Positions 9,686 to 18,121 of a DNA stretch of 64,000 nt are shown here, piece by piece. The position numbers and the translations under genes were made by a program. Below the pieces are notes generated by a model, which was not told where the DNA came from, ran no database searches, and saw only the letters and a list, made by a program, of their open reading frames with translations. This DNA comes from Verrucomicrobiota bacterium (lineage in GTDB: Bacteria > Verrucomicrobiota > Kiritimatiellia > CAIVKH01). Where the stretch lies: assembly GCA_024233345.1 (NCBI GenBank), contig JACKPT010000003.1:62001-126000 (forward strand), given 5' to 3'. Within the stretch, counting starts at the first letter, position 1, and each line of letters starts with the position of its first letter.

Positions 9686-11325
9686 GCTGGACCGGATTCC
9701 GCGCCATCCACGAGACCACCCGTGCGGCGCTGGTGGCCTTTCTGCTGATGGCAGTCACCCTGCTGGTCTATGCCCCGGTCTATCACGCTGAGTTCGTCGA
9801 TTACGACGATCCCTACTATGTGACGGAAAACGCCTGGGTGCAGGAGGGGCTGACCTTGCACGCAATCAAGGCAGCATGGACCGAGCCGGTGCTCGGCAAC
9901 TGGCACCCGATCACCATGATGTCCCACCTGATCGATGTCGAGCTGTTCGGTTTGAATCCTCGTGGGCATCACCTCACCAGCCTGCTGCTGCATACCCTGA
10001 ATGCCGGGTTGCTGTTCTGGCTGCTGCGGGGCTTGTTTGGTGGCATTGCAAAACCCGCGCTGGCCGCCGCTCTGTTTGCCCTGCACCCCTTGAATGCCGA
10101 TTCGGTAGCCTGGGTTGCCGAACGAAAGAATCTGCTCAGCTCCCTGCTGTGGTTTGCCTCCACCCTGCTCTATGTACGCTGCATGCGGCGTCCCTCCGCC
10201 CTGACCATGCTGGGCGCAATTGCCCTGTTCGCGGCTGGCCTGATGGCCAAGCCGATGCTGGTAACCTTTCCCTTCACCCTTCTACTGCTGGACTATTGGC
10301 CTCTCCATCGGGTCGAGGGCCTCGGGCCAGCATCCTGGCCGAGGTGGAAACAGCTTGTGCAGGAGAAGGCCTCTTTCTTTCTGCTGACCGTCATCTCCTG
10401 CGCAGTCACCCTGAGCACACAGTTTTCCTCCGAGGTCTCCCACAGTGCCGACAAGCCGCCCCTTTGGGGCCGGATGCTGTTCTCCCTCGAACACTACCAG
10501 ATGTACCTGGAGAAGTTTTTCTGGCCCGAAGGGCTGGCGGTTCTCTATCCCCAACTGCCCATGCCACCCAACCTGGCGGCGTCCCTGATCGCCGGGCTGA
10601 TCCTTCTGATGATCACCGTGATGGTCATCCGGCTTCTATCCCACGCCCCTAGCGCTGCGGTGGGCTGGTTCTGGTTCGCGGGCACCTTGTTTCCGGTCAG
10701 CGGCATTGTCCATATCGGCTTTCACAGCATCGCCGACCGCTACATGTATGTGCCGATGGTGGGCCTGCTGATCGCCCTGGTGTGGGGCTTGTCCGAGGGA
10801 TTGAGGCACCGCCCGATCCTGCTGCGATCGGCCGGCGCCATCGCCCTGGGCTGGCTGGTCGCCCTGACCTTGGTATCCCGGGCCCTGCTTCCCCACTGGC
10901 AGAACACCGAAGCCCTGTTCCGACGGGCGGTCGCGGTCACCGAGAACAATGCGATCATGCATTACAACCTTGGACGCTACCTCATGCTGAATCAGCAGAT
11001 CGATGCCGCGATTGCCGAATTCGAAGAGGCCTTGCGCATCGATCCGACATACAGCCTTGCCCACAATAATCTCGGATGGTCTTGGGCGGTGAAGGGTGAT
11101 CAGGACCGGGCCCTGCCTTCCTTCGAGACCGCGATCCGCCTTGATCCATATAATTTTCGGGCCCGCATGAACCTGGGCTGGGTCTTGATCAAGCAGAAAC
11201 GCTACCGGGAGGCGATTGCCCAATTCGAAGCCGTGCTGAAGTCCGCCCCGGAAACCGAGGAAGCACGCACAGGTCTGCAACAAGCCCGTGCGCTACTCGG
11301 TGCTCCCACCGGTTGGACGCCATAG
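9682..11325 (+). CDS. TMTC-like polytopic GT-C protein with C-terminal TPRs
   Basis: 547-residue membrane protein resembling the TMTC / DUF1736 group of GT-C glycosyltransferases. The first loop has FVDYDDPYYVTEN (acidic DD pair), followed by LGNWHPITMMSHLID and the HHLTSLLLHTLNAGLL helix, all typical of that group. About ten membrane helices follow, then three or four TPRs from about residue 415 (HYNLGRYLMLNQQIDAAIAE and on). The GTG start at 9682 overlaps the stop of the SGNH gene (GTGA), so the two are probably made together. TMTC proteins in animals O-mannosylate cadherins; a comparable protein or glycan glycosylation role here is inference. It is convergent with the gene at 11376-13889, leaving only 50 bp between them. 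Confidence 0.82.
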   Translation: MSWTGFRAIHETTRAALVAFLLMAVTLLVYAPVYHAEFVDYDDPYYVTENAWVQEGLTLHAIKAAWTEPVLGNWHPITMMSHLIDVELFGLNPRGHHLTSLLLHTLNAGLLFWLLRGLFGGIAKPALAAALFALHPLNADSVAWVAERKNLLSSLLWFASTLLYVRCMRRPSALTMLGAIALFAAGLMAKPMLVTFPFTLLLLDYWPLHRVEGLGPASWPRWKQLVQEKASFFLLTVISCAVTLSTQFSSEVSHSADKPPLWGRMLFSLEHYQMYLEKFFWPEGLAVLYPQLPMPPNLAASLIAGLILLMITVMVIRLLSHAPSAAVGWFWFAGTLFPVSGIVHIGFHSIADRYMYVPMVGLLIALVWGLSEGLRHRPILLRSAGAIALGWLVALTLVSRALLPHWQNTEALFRRAVAVTENNAIMHYNLGRYLMLNQQIDAAIAEFEEALRIDPTYSLAHNNLGWSWAVKGDQDRALPSFETAIRLDPYNFRARMNLGWVLIKQKRYREAIAQFEAVLKSAPETEEARTGLQQARALLGAPTGWTP

Positions 11326-11375
11326 CGTCCCCGGCCTCACCGCAGCGAAGATCGGCCTCGCGGCCTCGATACCGG

Positions 11376-13889
11376 TCAGAAGAAGTCCATGGGCCCACCC
11401 GTCCGGGGCCAGCGGGCGGGCACATCCTTCCGGTATCCGTCGCGACGGGACACCAGGTCGGAAGCCAGATCGGTCTTGCCCTGTCTTTTGGCCTCCGCCA
11501 GGGCCTGATCGGCATAAGCGATGGCGGCGGGAAAATCACCCGCTGCGGCATAAGCCGCACCGATGGCATCGAGGGTTTCCGGTGCCAGCGGCCGCGAACC
11601 GGAAGCCAATCGTTCCATCAGGCTGAGGGCAGTGGGAACATCCCGGTAGATTTCACCATAGGGATGGGCCACCAGGATCCACGCGAGACTGCGCGCGAGT
11701 TCTTCGTCATCGTAAGCCACCCGGGCCGAGGCCAGCCATGCAGCCCGGGCCTGTTGCGGATCTCCGAACCTGGCCTCCCATAAGCCGGTGTGGTACAGGG
11801 AGCGGGCTGGCCCCCACAGCGATAGAGCGCGAGCCAAGGCTGCCGCACCGGCTGACGGAGTTCCCTGCATTCCCTGCAGCATGGCGCGGACAAAGGGCGG
11901 CAACGGCCAGTCGGCCCGAAAGGCTTCGAGCCGGGACCACAGGGCATCTGCCTCCTGGAAGGCGCCCTTTTCGAGAAGAACCAAAGCCTGATCGCGGGGA
12001 CCGAGAATGGAGTGGAGCGCGTCATCAGCGGCGCGGAGCCGCCAGCGGTAATCCACCCAGCGCATGCGCTGCCGCAGGGCCGCCGCATAGGCTGCCGCCT
12101 CCTCTTCTTGCCCATTGGAAAGCAACCGGTCGATCTGGGCCAGGCTGGTTTGGGCGGCCAGATAACCCTGTTTCGGACTCCACCCCAGCAACATCGACGC
12201 TGCATCGTCCGCATTCCCTCCGGCGGCGAACGCCTCGGCAAGCACGCCGCGCAATCGCCGACGGTCGGGTTGCCGGTCCGACAGCGGACCGATGCTGGTG
12301 ATCACATCCTGATACCGGTTCATGGAAAGAAGAAACGCCCCCCACAGATCCTGAGCGGACCAATCCTCCGGATGACCTTGAACATGCTCCCGGTAGCGTT
12401 GATGCATGGCCTCGATATCCATCGATTCAACCAGCGGCAGGGTGCGTTCCAGAACCTCATGCTGGCGCTGAATTTTCTCCTCAATATCCCGGTGCTCACT
12501 GAAGGGCGGCTGGGCATAGCGGGATAACAAATTCAAGGCGAGCTGTTGCTCGGAGAGTGGCGTAAACAGGCACTCCTCCTGCGCCTGCTCCAGGGAGGGC
12601 CAGGTAACCGCCGGGCGGGAAGACGCGACCTCGGAAAGCCCGGTCAGGGCATCGGCGAGAATGGTGGCGAATCGATAGGTTCCCTCGGGGGTGAAGTGGA
12701 CATGGTCGACAAACAGGTCGCGGTCCCGGCCAAGACCCTCGGCGCGGAATTCAGCGTCCACATCCACCAGGGTCACCCGCTTTGCCGGGTCGGCGGCAAT
12801 CGCACGCACCCGGTCATTGAGTGCCGAATCGGTGCGGTAGCGGAAAGCATCCAGATCCATGGCCCGCCGCAGCGGCGCTGCGGCCTCCGCCTCCTGCCCC
12901 AACCGCAGGCGGCATTGTCCGACCTGATAGTGGGCCATCGCATACTGGTCATCGAGCAAGACCGCTTGCTGGTAGAGATCCAGGGCATTGTCCAGCCGCC
13001 CCTCCGCCCAAGCGGATTCCGCCTTCGCCCAGAGGTGATCCCATTCGGCCTGCTGGCTGGCGGTGAACCCGGCGCGGTGTTGTGAAATCGTGGGTGGACA
13101 ATCCGCCAGATTGACCGCCACCGTGCAGAGCAAGACATCCGCTCCGGCGGAGCGGGCCTTGGCGATACAGTCCCGCAGGTTGCGCTCGTACCGCCGACGA
13201 ACCACTGCCAGCCCGGGATGATCGGCGGGCACCGGGCGGTGGAGCATTCGCGAGACCCCGACAAACCGGACCGGCCCCCGCAGCTCGGCGGCCATCGCCT
13301 GCAGTGTACTCAGTCCCTGGACAATCTTCCACCGCGACATCTGAAGCGCGGTACGGATCATCCAGTCGGCAGGGGCCGCCTTGAAGGTCGCAGTAACCGA
13401 ACCAAACGGTCCGATCACATCATTGTTGCCGGCATACAGGATGACCACATCCGGTTGAAGTTTGGGCAACTCGGCAGCGATCTCGGTAATGACCGGGGTG
13501 GTGATCGCAGTAATCGCGGCGTTGATTACCTCGATCTTTCGGTCCGGGTAGACGCGGGTCAATATCGCCTCCAGGTACCGGGGCATGCCGAAGGCCGGCA
13601 TCGGATCCCCTTGCGCCGCCGACTCCCCCAGCACCACCACCCGCAGGGCATCCGCGGGCTTCTCCTCGGTGACCAGGATCGGGGAGGGAATCCGGGCCAA
13701 CGGCGGGGAAAAGAACCGGTAGGTAAAGAATGGATTCCCGGTCCATGCGGGTTGGCCATTCACGGTCGTTCGAATGAATGCATCCGGCGAATAACCGACT
13801 CCGAACAAGCGCAAGATCAGTTCCAAACCCAGAAGAAGAACGATCGGAACCAAGACCGCCATGGTGCATTTCTGGAGCCAGATCTTCAT
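11376..13889 (-). CDS. Large SGNH/GDSL-type protein with nested and C-terminal TPRs
   Basis: 837-residue paralogue of the protein at 7937-9685. The N-terminal anchor (residues 10-30) is followed by the shared NPFFTYRFFSPPLARIPSP block, then VVLGESAAQGDP (nucleophile Ser), YAGNNDVIGPFG and DHVHFTPEGT (Asp-His pair). Between NLADCPP and DHVHF it carries a longer TPR insertion than its paralogue, about three hairpins (for example AWAEGRLDNALDLYQQA and LRLGQEAEAAAPLRRA). The last 400 residues are further TPR-like helices with a final canonical repeat before the stop. Predicted location is periplasmic and inner-membrane anchored. Acyl-ester transfer or hydrolysis on surface glycans is the family's usual chemistry; substrate unknown. 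A second Ala/Leu-rich TPR array of this size suggests a scaffold as well as an enzyme. Confidence 0.8.
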   Translation of the reverse strand: MKIWLQKCTMAVLVPIVLLLGLELILRLFGVGYSPDAFIRTTVNGQPAWTGNPFFTYRFFSPPLARIPSPILVTEEKPADALRVVVLGESAAQGDPMPAFGMPRYLEAILTRVYPDRKIEVINAAITAITTPVITEIAAELPKLQPDVVILYAGNNDVIGPFGSVTATFKAAPADWMIRTALQMSRWKIVQGLSTLQAMAAELRGPVRFVGVSRMLHRPVPADHPGLAVVRRRYERNLRDCIAKARSAGADVLLCTVAVNLADCPPTISQHRAGFTASQQAEWDHLWAKAESAWAEGRLDNALDLYQQAVLLDDQYAMAHYQVGQCRLRLGQEAEAAAPLRRAMDLDAFRYRTDSALNDRVRAIAADPAKRVTLVDVDAEFRAEGLGRDRDLFVDHVHFTPEGTYRFATILADALTGLSEVASSRPAVTWPSLEQAQEECLFTPLSEQQLALNLLSRYAQPPFSEHRDIEEKIQRQHEVLERTLPLVESMDIEAMHQRYREHVQGHPEDWSAQDLWGAFLLSMNRYQDVITSIGPLSDRQPDRRRLRGVLAEAFAAGGNADDAASMLLGWSPKQGYLAAQTSLAQIDRLLSNGQEEEAAAYAAALRQRMRWVDYRWRLRAADDALHSILGPRDQALVLLEKGAFQEADALWSRLEAFRADWPLPPFVRAMLQGMQGTPSAGAAALARALSLWGPARSLYHTGLWEARFGDPQQARAAWLASARVAYDDEELARSLAWILVAHPYGEIYRDVPTALSLMERLASGSRPLAPETLDAIGAAYAAAGDFPAAIAYADQALAEAKRQGKTDLASDLVSRRDGYRKDVPARWPRTGGPMDFF

Positions 13890-14032
13890 AAGGATCGGTT
13901 AATTTACCGTCTGGGTTCCTCGCTTCGCAACTGTTTCTTGCGGATAACCCAACCCACGGGGTCGGCACTCCCAGTGATGTTCTGAATGCTCCCGAAGGAT
14001 GCGGAGGCCGTTAGGCCTGGGAGGCGAGGCAC

Positions 14033-14065
14033 AAAAAAAGCGCCCTCCGAGGAGGACGCTTTTTT
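14033..14065 (-). terminator. Rho-independent terminator of the PEP-CTERM gene
   Basis: GC-rich stem (GCGCCCTCC against GGAGGACGC, one mismatch, very short loop) flanked by A7 on the left and T6 on the right. Read on the minus strand it is a hairpin followed by seven Ts, 21 bp after the stop of the PEP-CTERM gene. The symmetric A/T flanks would also let it work on the plus strand. Confidence 0.85.
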
Positions 14066-14085
14066 GAATGATCGTATCGCAACGA

Positions 14086-14649
14086 TTAGGCGCGGCGACG
14101 ACGAGCAACGAACAGACCGGCCAGGCCGATACCGAAGAGGGCCATGGTGGCCGGCTCGGGAACGATCTCGAAGGTCGCGCTGAAGTTGTTGCCACCATCG
14201 GTCAACCACTGGTCGCCTTGGCTGCTGCCCCAGGTCTTCGCCCACACGGTCAAGGTGTGAACGCCAACACCAGCGCCGGAAGCAACGTCAACCGTGCTGC
14301 TGGCCAGGGTGCCCTGGTAGTCATTGCCGCTCGGGCCGCTCTGGGTCCAGATGTATTCGGTAGCAGCGCCACCGTCGATGCTGACATAGATCGCACCGCC
14401 ATCACGGTCCTGGTTGTCGCTCCAGTAACGGAGGTCAGCGCCGATACCCAAAGAGGTCACGACACCAAAAGAGGTACCATTGAACTCGCTGCCAACCGTA
14501 CCCGCAGTATCAGCTTCGCCACCGAGCCAGTAATAGCTGTCGCCACCACCGTCGACATTGGCGACGATGTAATCCTGGAACCAGCCCAGGGCGCCGAACG
14601 AGCTACTCACCATGGCCATGCTGGCCAACGCAATAATGAACTTACGCAT
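14086..14649 (-). CDS. Secreted PEP-CTERM sorting domain protein
   Basis: 187-residue exported protein. It has a signal peptide (MRKFIIALASMAMVSSSFGA), a beta-rich Gly/Asp/Thr-rich middle of no recognised family (residues 21-160), and a textbook PEP-CTERM tail: VPEPATMALFGIGLAGLF followed by VARRRRA. Such tails direct the protein to exosortase, which cleaves and anchors it at the surface; these proteins are usually tied to exopolysaccharide and biofilm formation. No exosortase is visible in this window. Ribosome site TAGGAG lies 8 nt before the ATG. The gene stands alone with its own terminator (14033-14065) and a palindromic upstream site (14683-14706), so it is probably strongly and separately expressed. 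Codon use is even and Gly/Ser-rich, as for an abundant surface protein. Confidence 0.92.
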   Translation of the reverse strand: MRKFIIALASMAMVSSSFGALGWFQDYIVANVDGGGDSYYWLGGEADTAGTVGSEFNGTSFGVVTSLGIGADLRYWSDNQDRDGGAIYVSIDGGAATEYIWTQSGPSGNDYQGTLASSTVDVASGAGVGVHTLTVWAKTWGSSQGDQWLTDGGNNFSATFEIVPEPATMALFGIGLAGLFVARRRRA

Positions 14650-14682
14650 ATTTTCTACTCCTACTTGTTTGCCTATGCTTTT

Positions 14683-14706
14683 TTAGTTAACAGGCCTGTT
14701 TACTAA
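14683..14706. promoter_or_regulatory. Near-perfect palindrome upstream of the PEP-CTERM gene
   Basis: 24-bp dyad centred on CAGG|CCTG, with 11 of 12 positions paired (left arm TTAGTTAACAGG, right arm CCTGTTTACTAA). It lies 34 bp upstream of the PEP-CTERM start codon, where an operator or 5'-UTR hairpin would sit. The operator role is inferred from position and symmetry only. Confidence 0.55.
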
Positions 14707-14842
14707 ACTGTCTCCAAACAGTGGAAACATGACCAGCACAGTAATCACACACCGAAACGAGATCAAGACATTTTTCCAAAAAAATAAAACGTTCTACCTG
14801 GCGGGCAAACACCGCACAAACCAGGAGGCGGGACCGATGAAC

Positions 14843-17800
14843 TCAGCGCTTCAGCGTGGCGGCGAATTCGCGGACCTGCGCGGCTAAGTCCGGAGGCAGA
14901 AGTGCTTGCATATCCTGCAGGCGGGTAAGGATTTGCGCGGCCTCTTCGCCCCGGTCATGCCGGGCATAGATCTGTCCGGCGTGGAGCAGGATCATCGCGC
15001 TTCGATCCCCCCCGAGGGAGAGGGCTTGCTCGATGGCCTCGGTGGCTTTTTCGAGTTGATCCTGTTTCAAATAAATTCCTGCCAACGTATCCCAAACATT
15101 CGGATCACCTGGCAGCAACCGGGCCGCCTGCTCCGCGTGATCCAAGGCTGCGGGCAAGTCCCCCTTCTCACCAAGAATCCATGCCAGGTCATTATGGGCA
15201 GGCCCGAAATCCTGAAGCTCGAGGCAGCGGCGCAAGGAGATTTCCGCGAGATCGAATCTGCGGGCAGCCAGGTACACATTGGCAGCTCCATAATGCCCGA
15301 GGGGATGGTTGGGAGAAATAGACAGGAGCGATCCTGAAAGCTCCCGCAATGCATCGGCATCTTTATCGACATAGGCCAGAAGCACCAACCGCTCCAGCGC
15401 GCTCACATTGGCCGGATCCAAAGCCCGCACCTGTTCCAGAAATCCCCGGGCTTCTGCAAACTGTAAATTCCGCATGGCCCATTCCCCCAACAACAGCATC
15501 CCCGGCATGTAGTGGCGGTTGAGCTCAAGGGCCGGAGAGACCTGGGCGAACAGGGCTTCATCCTTCTCAAAGTAGGCGATCAACCCAAGCGAATACCAGG
15601 CCTCCACTGGGGCGGACGCTTGCTTGGTGAGGGTCAGAAGCATGTCTTTGGCTTCCGCGACATCCCCCTGCATCATTTTCAAGTTCGCTCGCTCGAGGGC
15701 CAGAAGCTGGGCATTGAAACCAAGGCTGGCCAAACGATCCAGCATGTCGGACGCATCCTGAAACTGACCGGACTGAAGATAGACCCGCAGCAGACCGGAC
15801 AATGCGGGGATACTTTCCGGGTCGGATTCAAGCATTTGGCGGAAGAGTTCCTCTCCCTGCTCGGTCTTCTGACCTTGCAGATAGAGACGGGCCAGGGAAA
15901 GGCGGGCCGCGTAGTTGTCCTGATCAATCAGACCGGCCGCCCGTTCCATCCGGGTCGCGGCGAGTTTGGACTGGCCGGACATCCCAAGGATCGAAGCCTC
16001 CTCAAGCATTGCCGAGGCATCGCGCACCTGACCACAGATCTGGGTCAGATACTGGAGCCGGAACAGGCCCTGGTTGGTTTCAATCTGTTCATTCAGTTGT
16101 TCCTGGAGGGCTTCGGCATCTTCGTCGCGACCGTCCCGACGGGCCTGGGCGAGGAGGTTCAGGGTGGCACTCATGTTCCCGGGCCAGAGGTCCACCGACC
16201 ACTGGTAGGACTGGACGCCCAGGGCTTCCTGACCTTGATCCTCCAGGAGCACTCCGAGGTCATTGGCAAGCCGACTCACCCAGCGCACAGTGAACAGCGC
16301 CTGTGCCGCCCCCGGTTGTTCCAAGTCCAGATCCTCGATATTCGGAAGGGTTGCCTGCTCCCAGTACGTTTCATGCTCCCGGAACAGCCTTTCCCCATCC
16401 ATCGGCAGCCCGGGCCGAGCCACCCGGTAGGCGGTCTGGTCAGGAATGGCAACCAGATCGTGTGCCTCGACAATATCCGGCGCCGTGAGAAAGGCGACCT
16501 GGGAGGCAATCGTCGGCTCCCGGCCCAGCCACTCCCGCAACAGGGGCATAATCCCCAGTCGCGCCATATTCTGAAGATTGGGAGAGGTAAACAGCGAGGC
16601 ATGGTAGCGCCCGCGGTCCGCATTATTTCCGGAAGCGAGATTGATCAACCGGACCGCCACCCCTTCCTTGCGGGCGGCCAGATACAGGGAAGCATCCAAG
16701 GTGCCCTCGGTCACCAGATAACTCCGGCCATCCAGATTCGCAATGACCTGATCCGCGAAGTCCGCGACCGGGGCCAGGTAGCCGACCTGGGTCTCCGAGG
16801 CATTGCGGTATCCGGCGATCAGAAACACCACGATCCAGAACGCGGCGAAGACATGCGGAATCGCCGCCTTCTTGAGCCGCCCGAGAATGCCATAGGTATA
16901 CCCGAGCAGAAATCCGAACCAGACCCCGACCAGCGCAACCGGAGCGAGCAGGACCGCGTTGGGCCCCATCATCCGTCCCGGAGAACCGGGGAGCTGAAAC
17001 AGGGTGATCATTGCGAGCACCACGAGAACAAGCCGGAACGGATACACCCCGGCGGCGGTATACATATCCTGGGGTTCATCCAGCTCCCGCAGCATCACAA
17101 ACAGGAAGGGCAGAATATTCATCCCGAAGATCAGCAGCCAGCCCACCTTGGGAACACTGTGGGCCATTTCCATGAAATACAACCGGACCACCTCGACAAA
17201 CAAGGTCCCCCCGCTGGTCCATTCCCGGTACATCGCCGTCTGGCTGCCGGCCATGACTGCGGCATACAGGATGATCATGGCAAACCCGGCCAGAATCAGG
17301 GTTCCGGACATGACCATCGAGGATACCGCCGGGCGCGGCTTGCTTTTCCAAATCACGACCGCCCACCAACCCAGAAACGCCGGGAGCAACGCGGACATCA
17401 CCGGATAGTCCGACATGCCCAGACCATACAGAAAACAGGAGACATACATCAGGGCCGGGGTCCGCTTCTGGAGATAGAGCATGGCCGGATAGAGGGCAAG
17501 CAGCAGTAAAAACAAGTCAAACACCGCATAGTCACCCCGGGTCGACACCACCATCATCGGATAGGAAGCCGCGACAAACACCGACGCGAACAACCCCGCC
17601 ATCAACCGGGGCAACCGTTCAACCGCCTGATGATTGCGCCGCTGATGGGTGCGGGCAAACGGAATCTGCCGGACGATCTCGAAAGTCAGCCAACAAACCG
17701 CCGCCCCCAGGAATGCCGACAACCAGTTCATCGCCAGGCCGAGGTTGGGCACCGGAAGCGCCGCAACCAGCCAGGCCACCACCGACCAGACCGGACGGAT

Positions 17801-17995
17801 AAACACCCGGAAAGGATCCAGCCCGGAAAAATTGGCGGTCATACCGGCCCATCGCCCCGGCACGGCAAACCCCGGCGCCTTGATGACATAGAACAAGAAG
17901 GTGATCACAAACAGGGCGAGGCCGACCATACGTTCCTGCGACCACCCCGATGCTTGCGATGTTTGGGAAGATGAGTGTATATCTTTGTTTTTCAT
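14843..17995 (-). CDS. Polytopic DUF2723/TMEM260-like membrane protein with a long TPR array
   Basis: 1050-residue protein. The first ~420 residues hold about eleven hydrophobic helices, arranged like the GT-C proteins of the DUF2723 (TMEM260) group, though the usual LDSGEL loop is replaced by a diverged MTANFSGLDPFRVF loop. A soluble linker (about residues 430-560) leads into at least ten TPRs that reach the C-terminus (for example AEISLRRCLELQDFGP and KATEAIEQALSLGGD). I chose the ATG at 17995 (MKNKDIHSSSQ), 54 bp inside the longest open frame, because it leaves a normal cytoplasmic tail before the first helix. It is divergent from the 18122 gene and downstream of no other gene on its strand. 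Glycosyl transfer is plausible by family; the diverged loop means activity is uncertain. Confidence 0.75.
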   Translation of the reverse strand: MKNKDIHSSSQTSQASGWSQERMVGLALFVITFLFYVIKAPGFAVPGRWAGMTANFSGLDPFRVFIRPVWSVVAWLVAALPVPNLGLAMNWLSAFLGAAVCWLTFEIVRQIPFARTHQRRNHQAVERLPRLMAGLFASVFVAASYPMMVVSTRGDYAVFDLFLLLLALYPAMLYLQKRTPALMYVSCFLYGLGMSDYPVMSALLPAFLGWWAVVIWKSKPRPAVSSMVMSGTLILAGFAMIILYAAVMAGSQTAMYREWTSGGTLFVEVVRLYFMEMAHSVPKVGWLLIFGMNILPFLFVMLRELDEPQDMYTAAGVYPFRLVLVVLAMITLFQLPGSPGRMMGPNAVLLAPVALVGVWFGFLLGYTYGILGRLKKAAIPHVFAAFWIVVFLIAGYRNASETQVGYLAPVADFADQVIANLDGRSYLVTEGTLDASLYLAARKEGVAVRLINLASGNNADRGRYHASLFTSPNLQNMARLGIMPLLREWLGREPTIASQVAFLTAPDIVEAHDLVAIPDQTAYRVARPGLPMDGERLFREHETYWEQATLPNIEDLDLEQPGAAQALFTVRWVSRLANDLGVLLEDQGQEALGVQSYQWSVDLWPGNMSATLNLLAQARRDGRDEDAEALQEQLNEQIETNQGLFRLQYLTQICGQVRDASAMLEEASILGMSGQSKLAATRMERAAGLIDQDNYAARLSLARLYLQGQKTEQGEELFRQMLESDPESIPALSGLLRVYLQSGQFQDASDMLDRLASLGFNAQLLALERANLKMMQGDVAEAKDMLLTLTKQASAPVEAWYSLGLIAYFEKDEALFAQVSPALELNRHYMPGMLLLGEWAMRNLQFAEARGFLEQVRALDPANVSALERLVLLAYVDKDADALRELSGSLLSISPNHPLGHYGAANVYLAARRFDLAEISLRRCLELQDFGPAHNDLAWILGEKGDLPAALDHAEQAARLLPGDPNVWDTLAGIYLKQDQLEKATEAIEQALSLGGDRSAMILLHAGQIYARHDRGEEAAQILTRLQDMQALLPPDLAAQVREFAATLKR

Positions 17996-18121
17996 AGATC
18001 TTATCCGCAGGTGAGCGACGAGAATAAGCCCAGCCAGGCACGCGTTCAAGCTATTCCCGGCAGGTGGGCGCCTGCCCCCTGACCAGGTTGCGTGCGGAGA
18101 AAACAGTCCATTTGGAGCGTC

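Noticed and set aside
11326..11375. Bidirectional terminator between the convergent genes
   Set aside because: The GC-rich sequence has only a short imperfect repeat and no T-run.
15512..17509. 665-codon open frame on the plus strand
   Set aside because: It lies fully antisense to the DUF2723/TPR gene; its Gly/Gln/His-rich translation has no domain pattern and arises from high GC at third positions.
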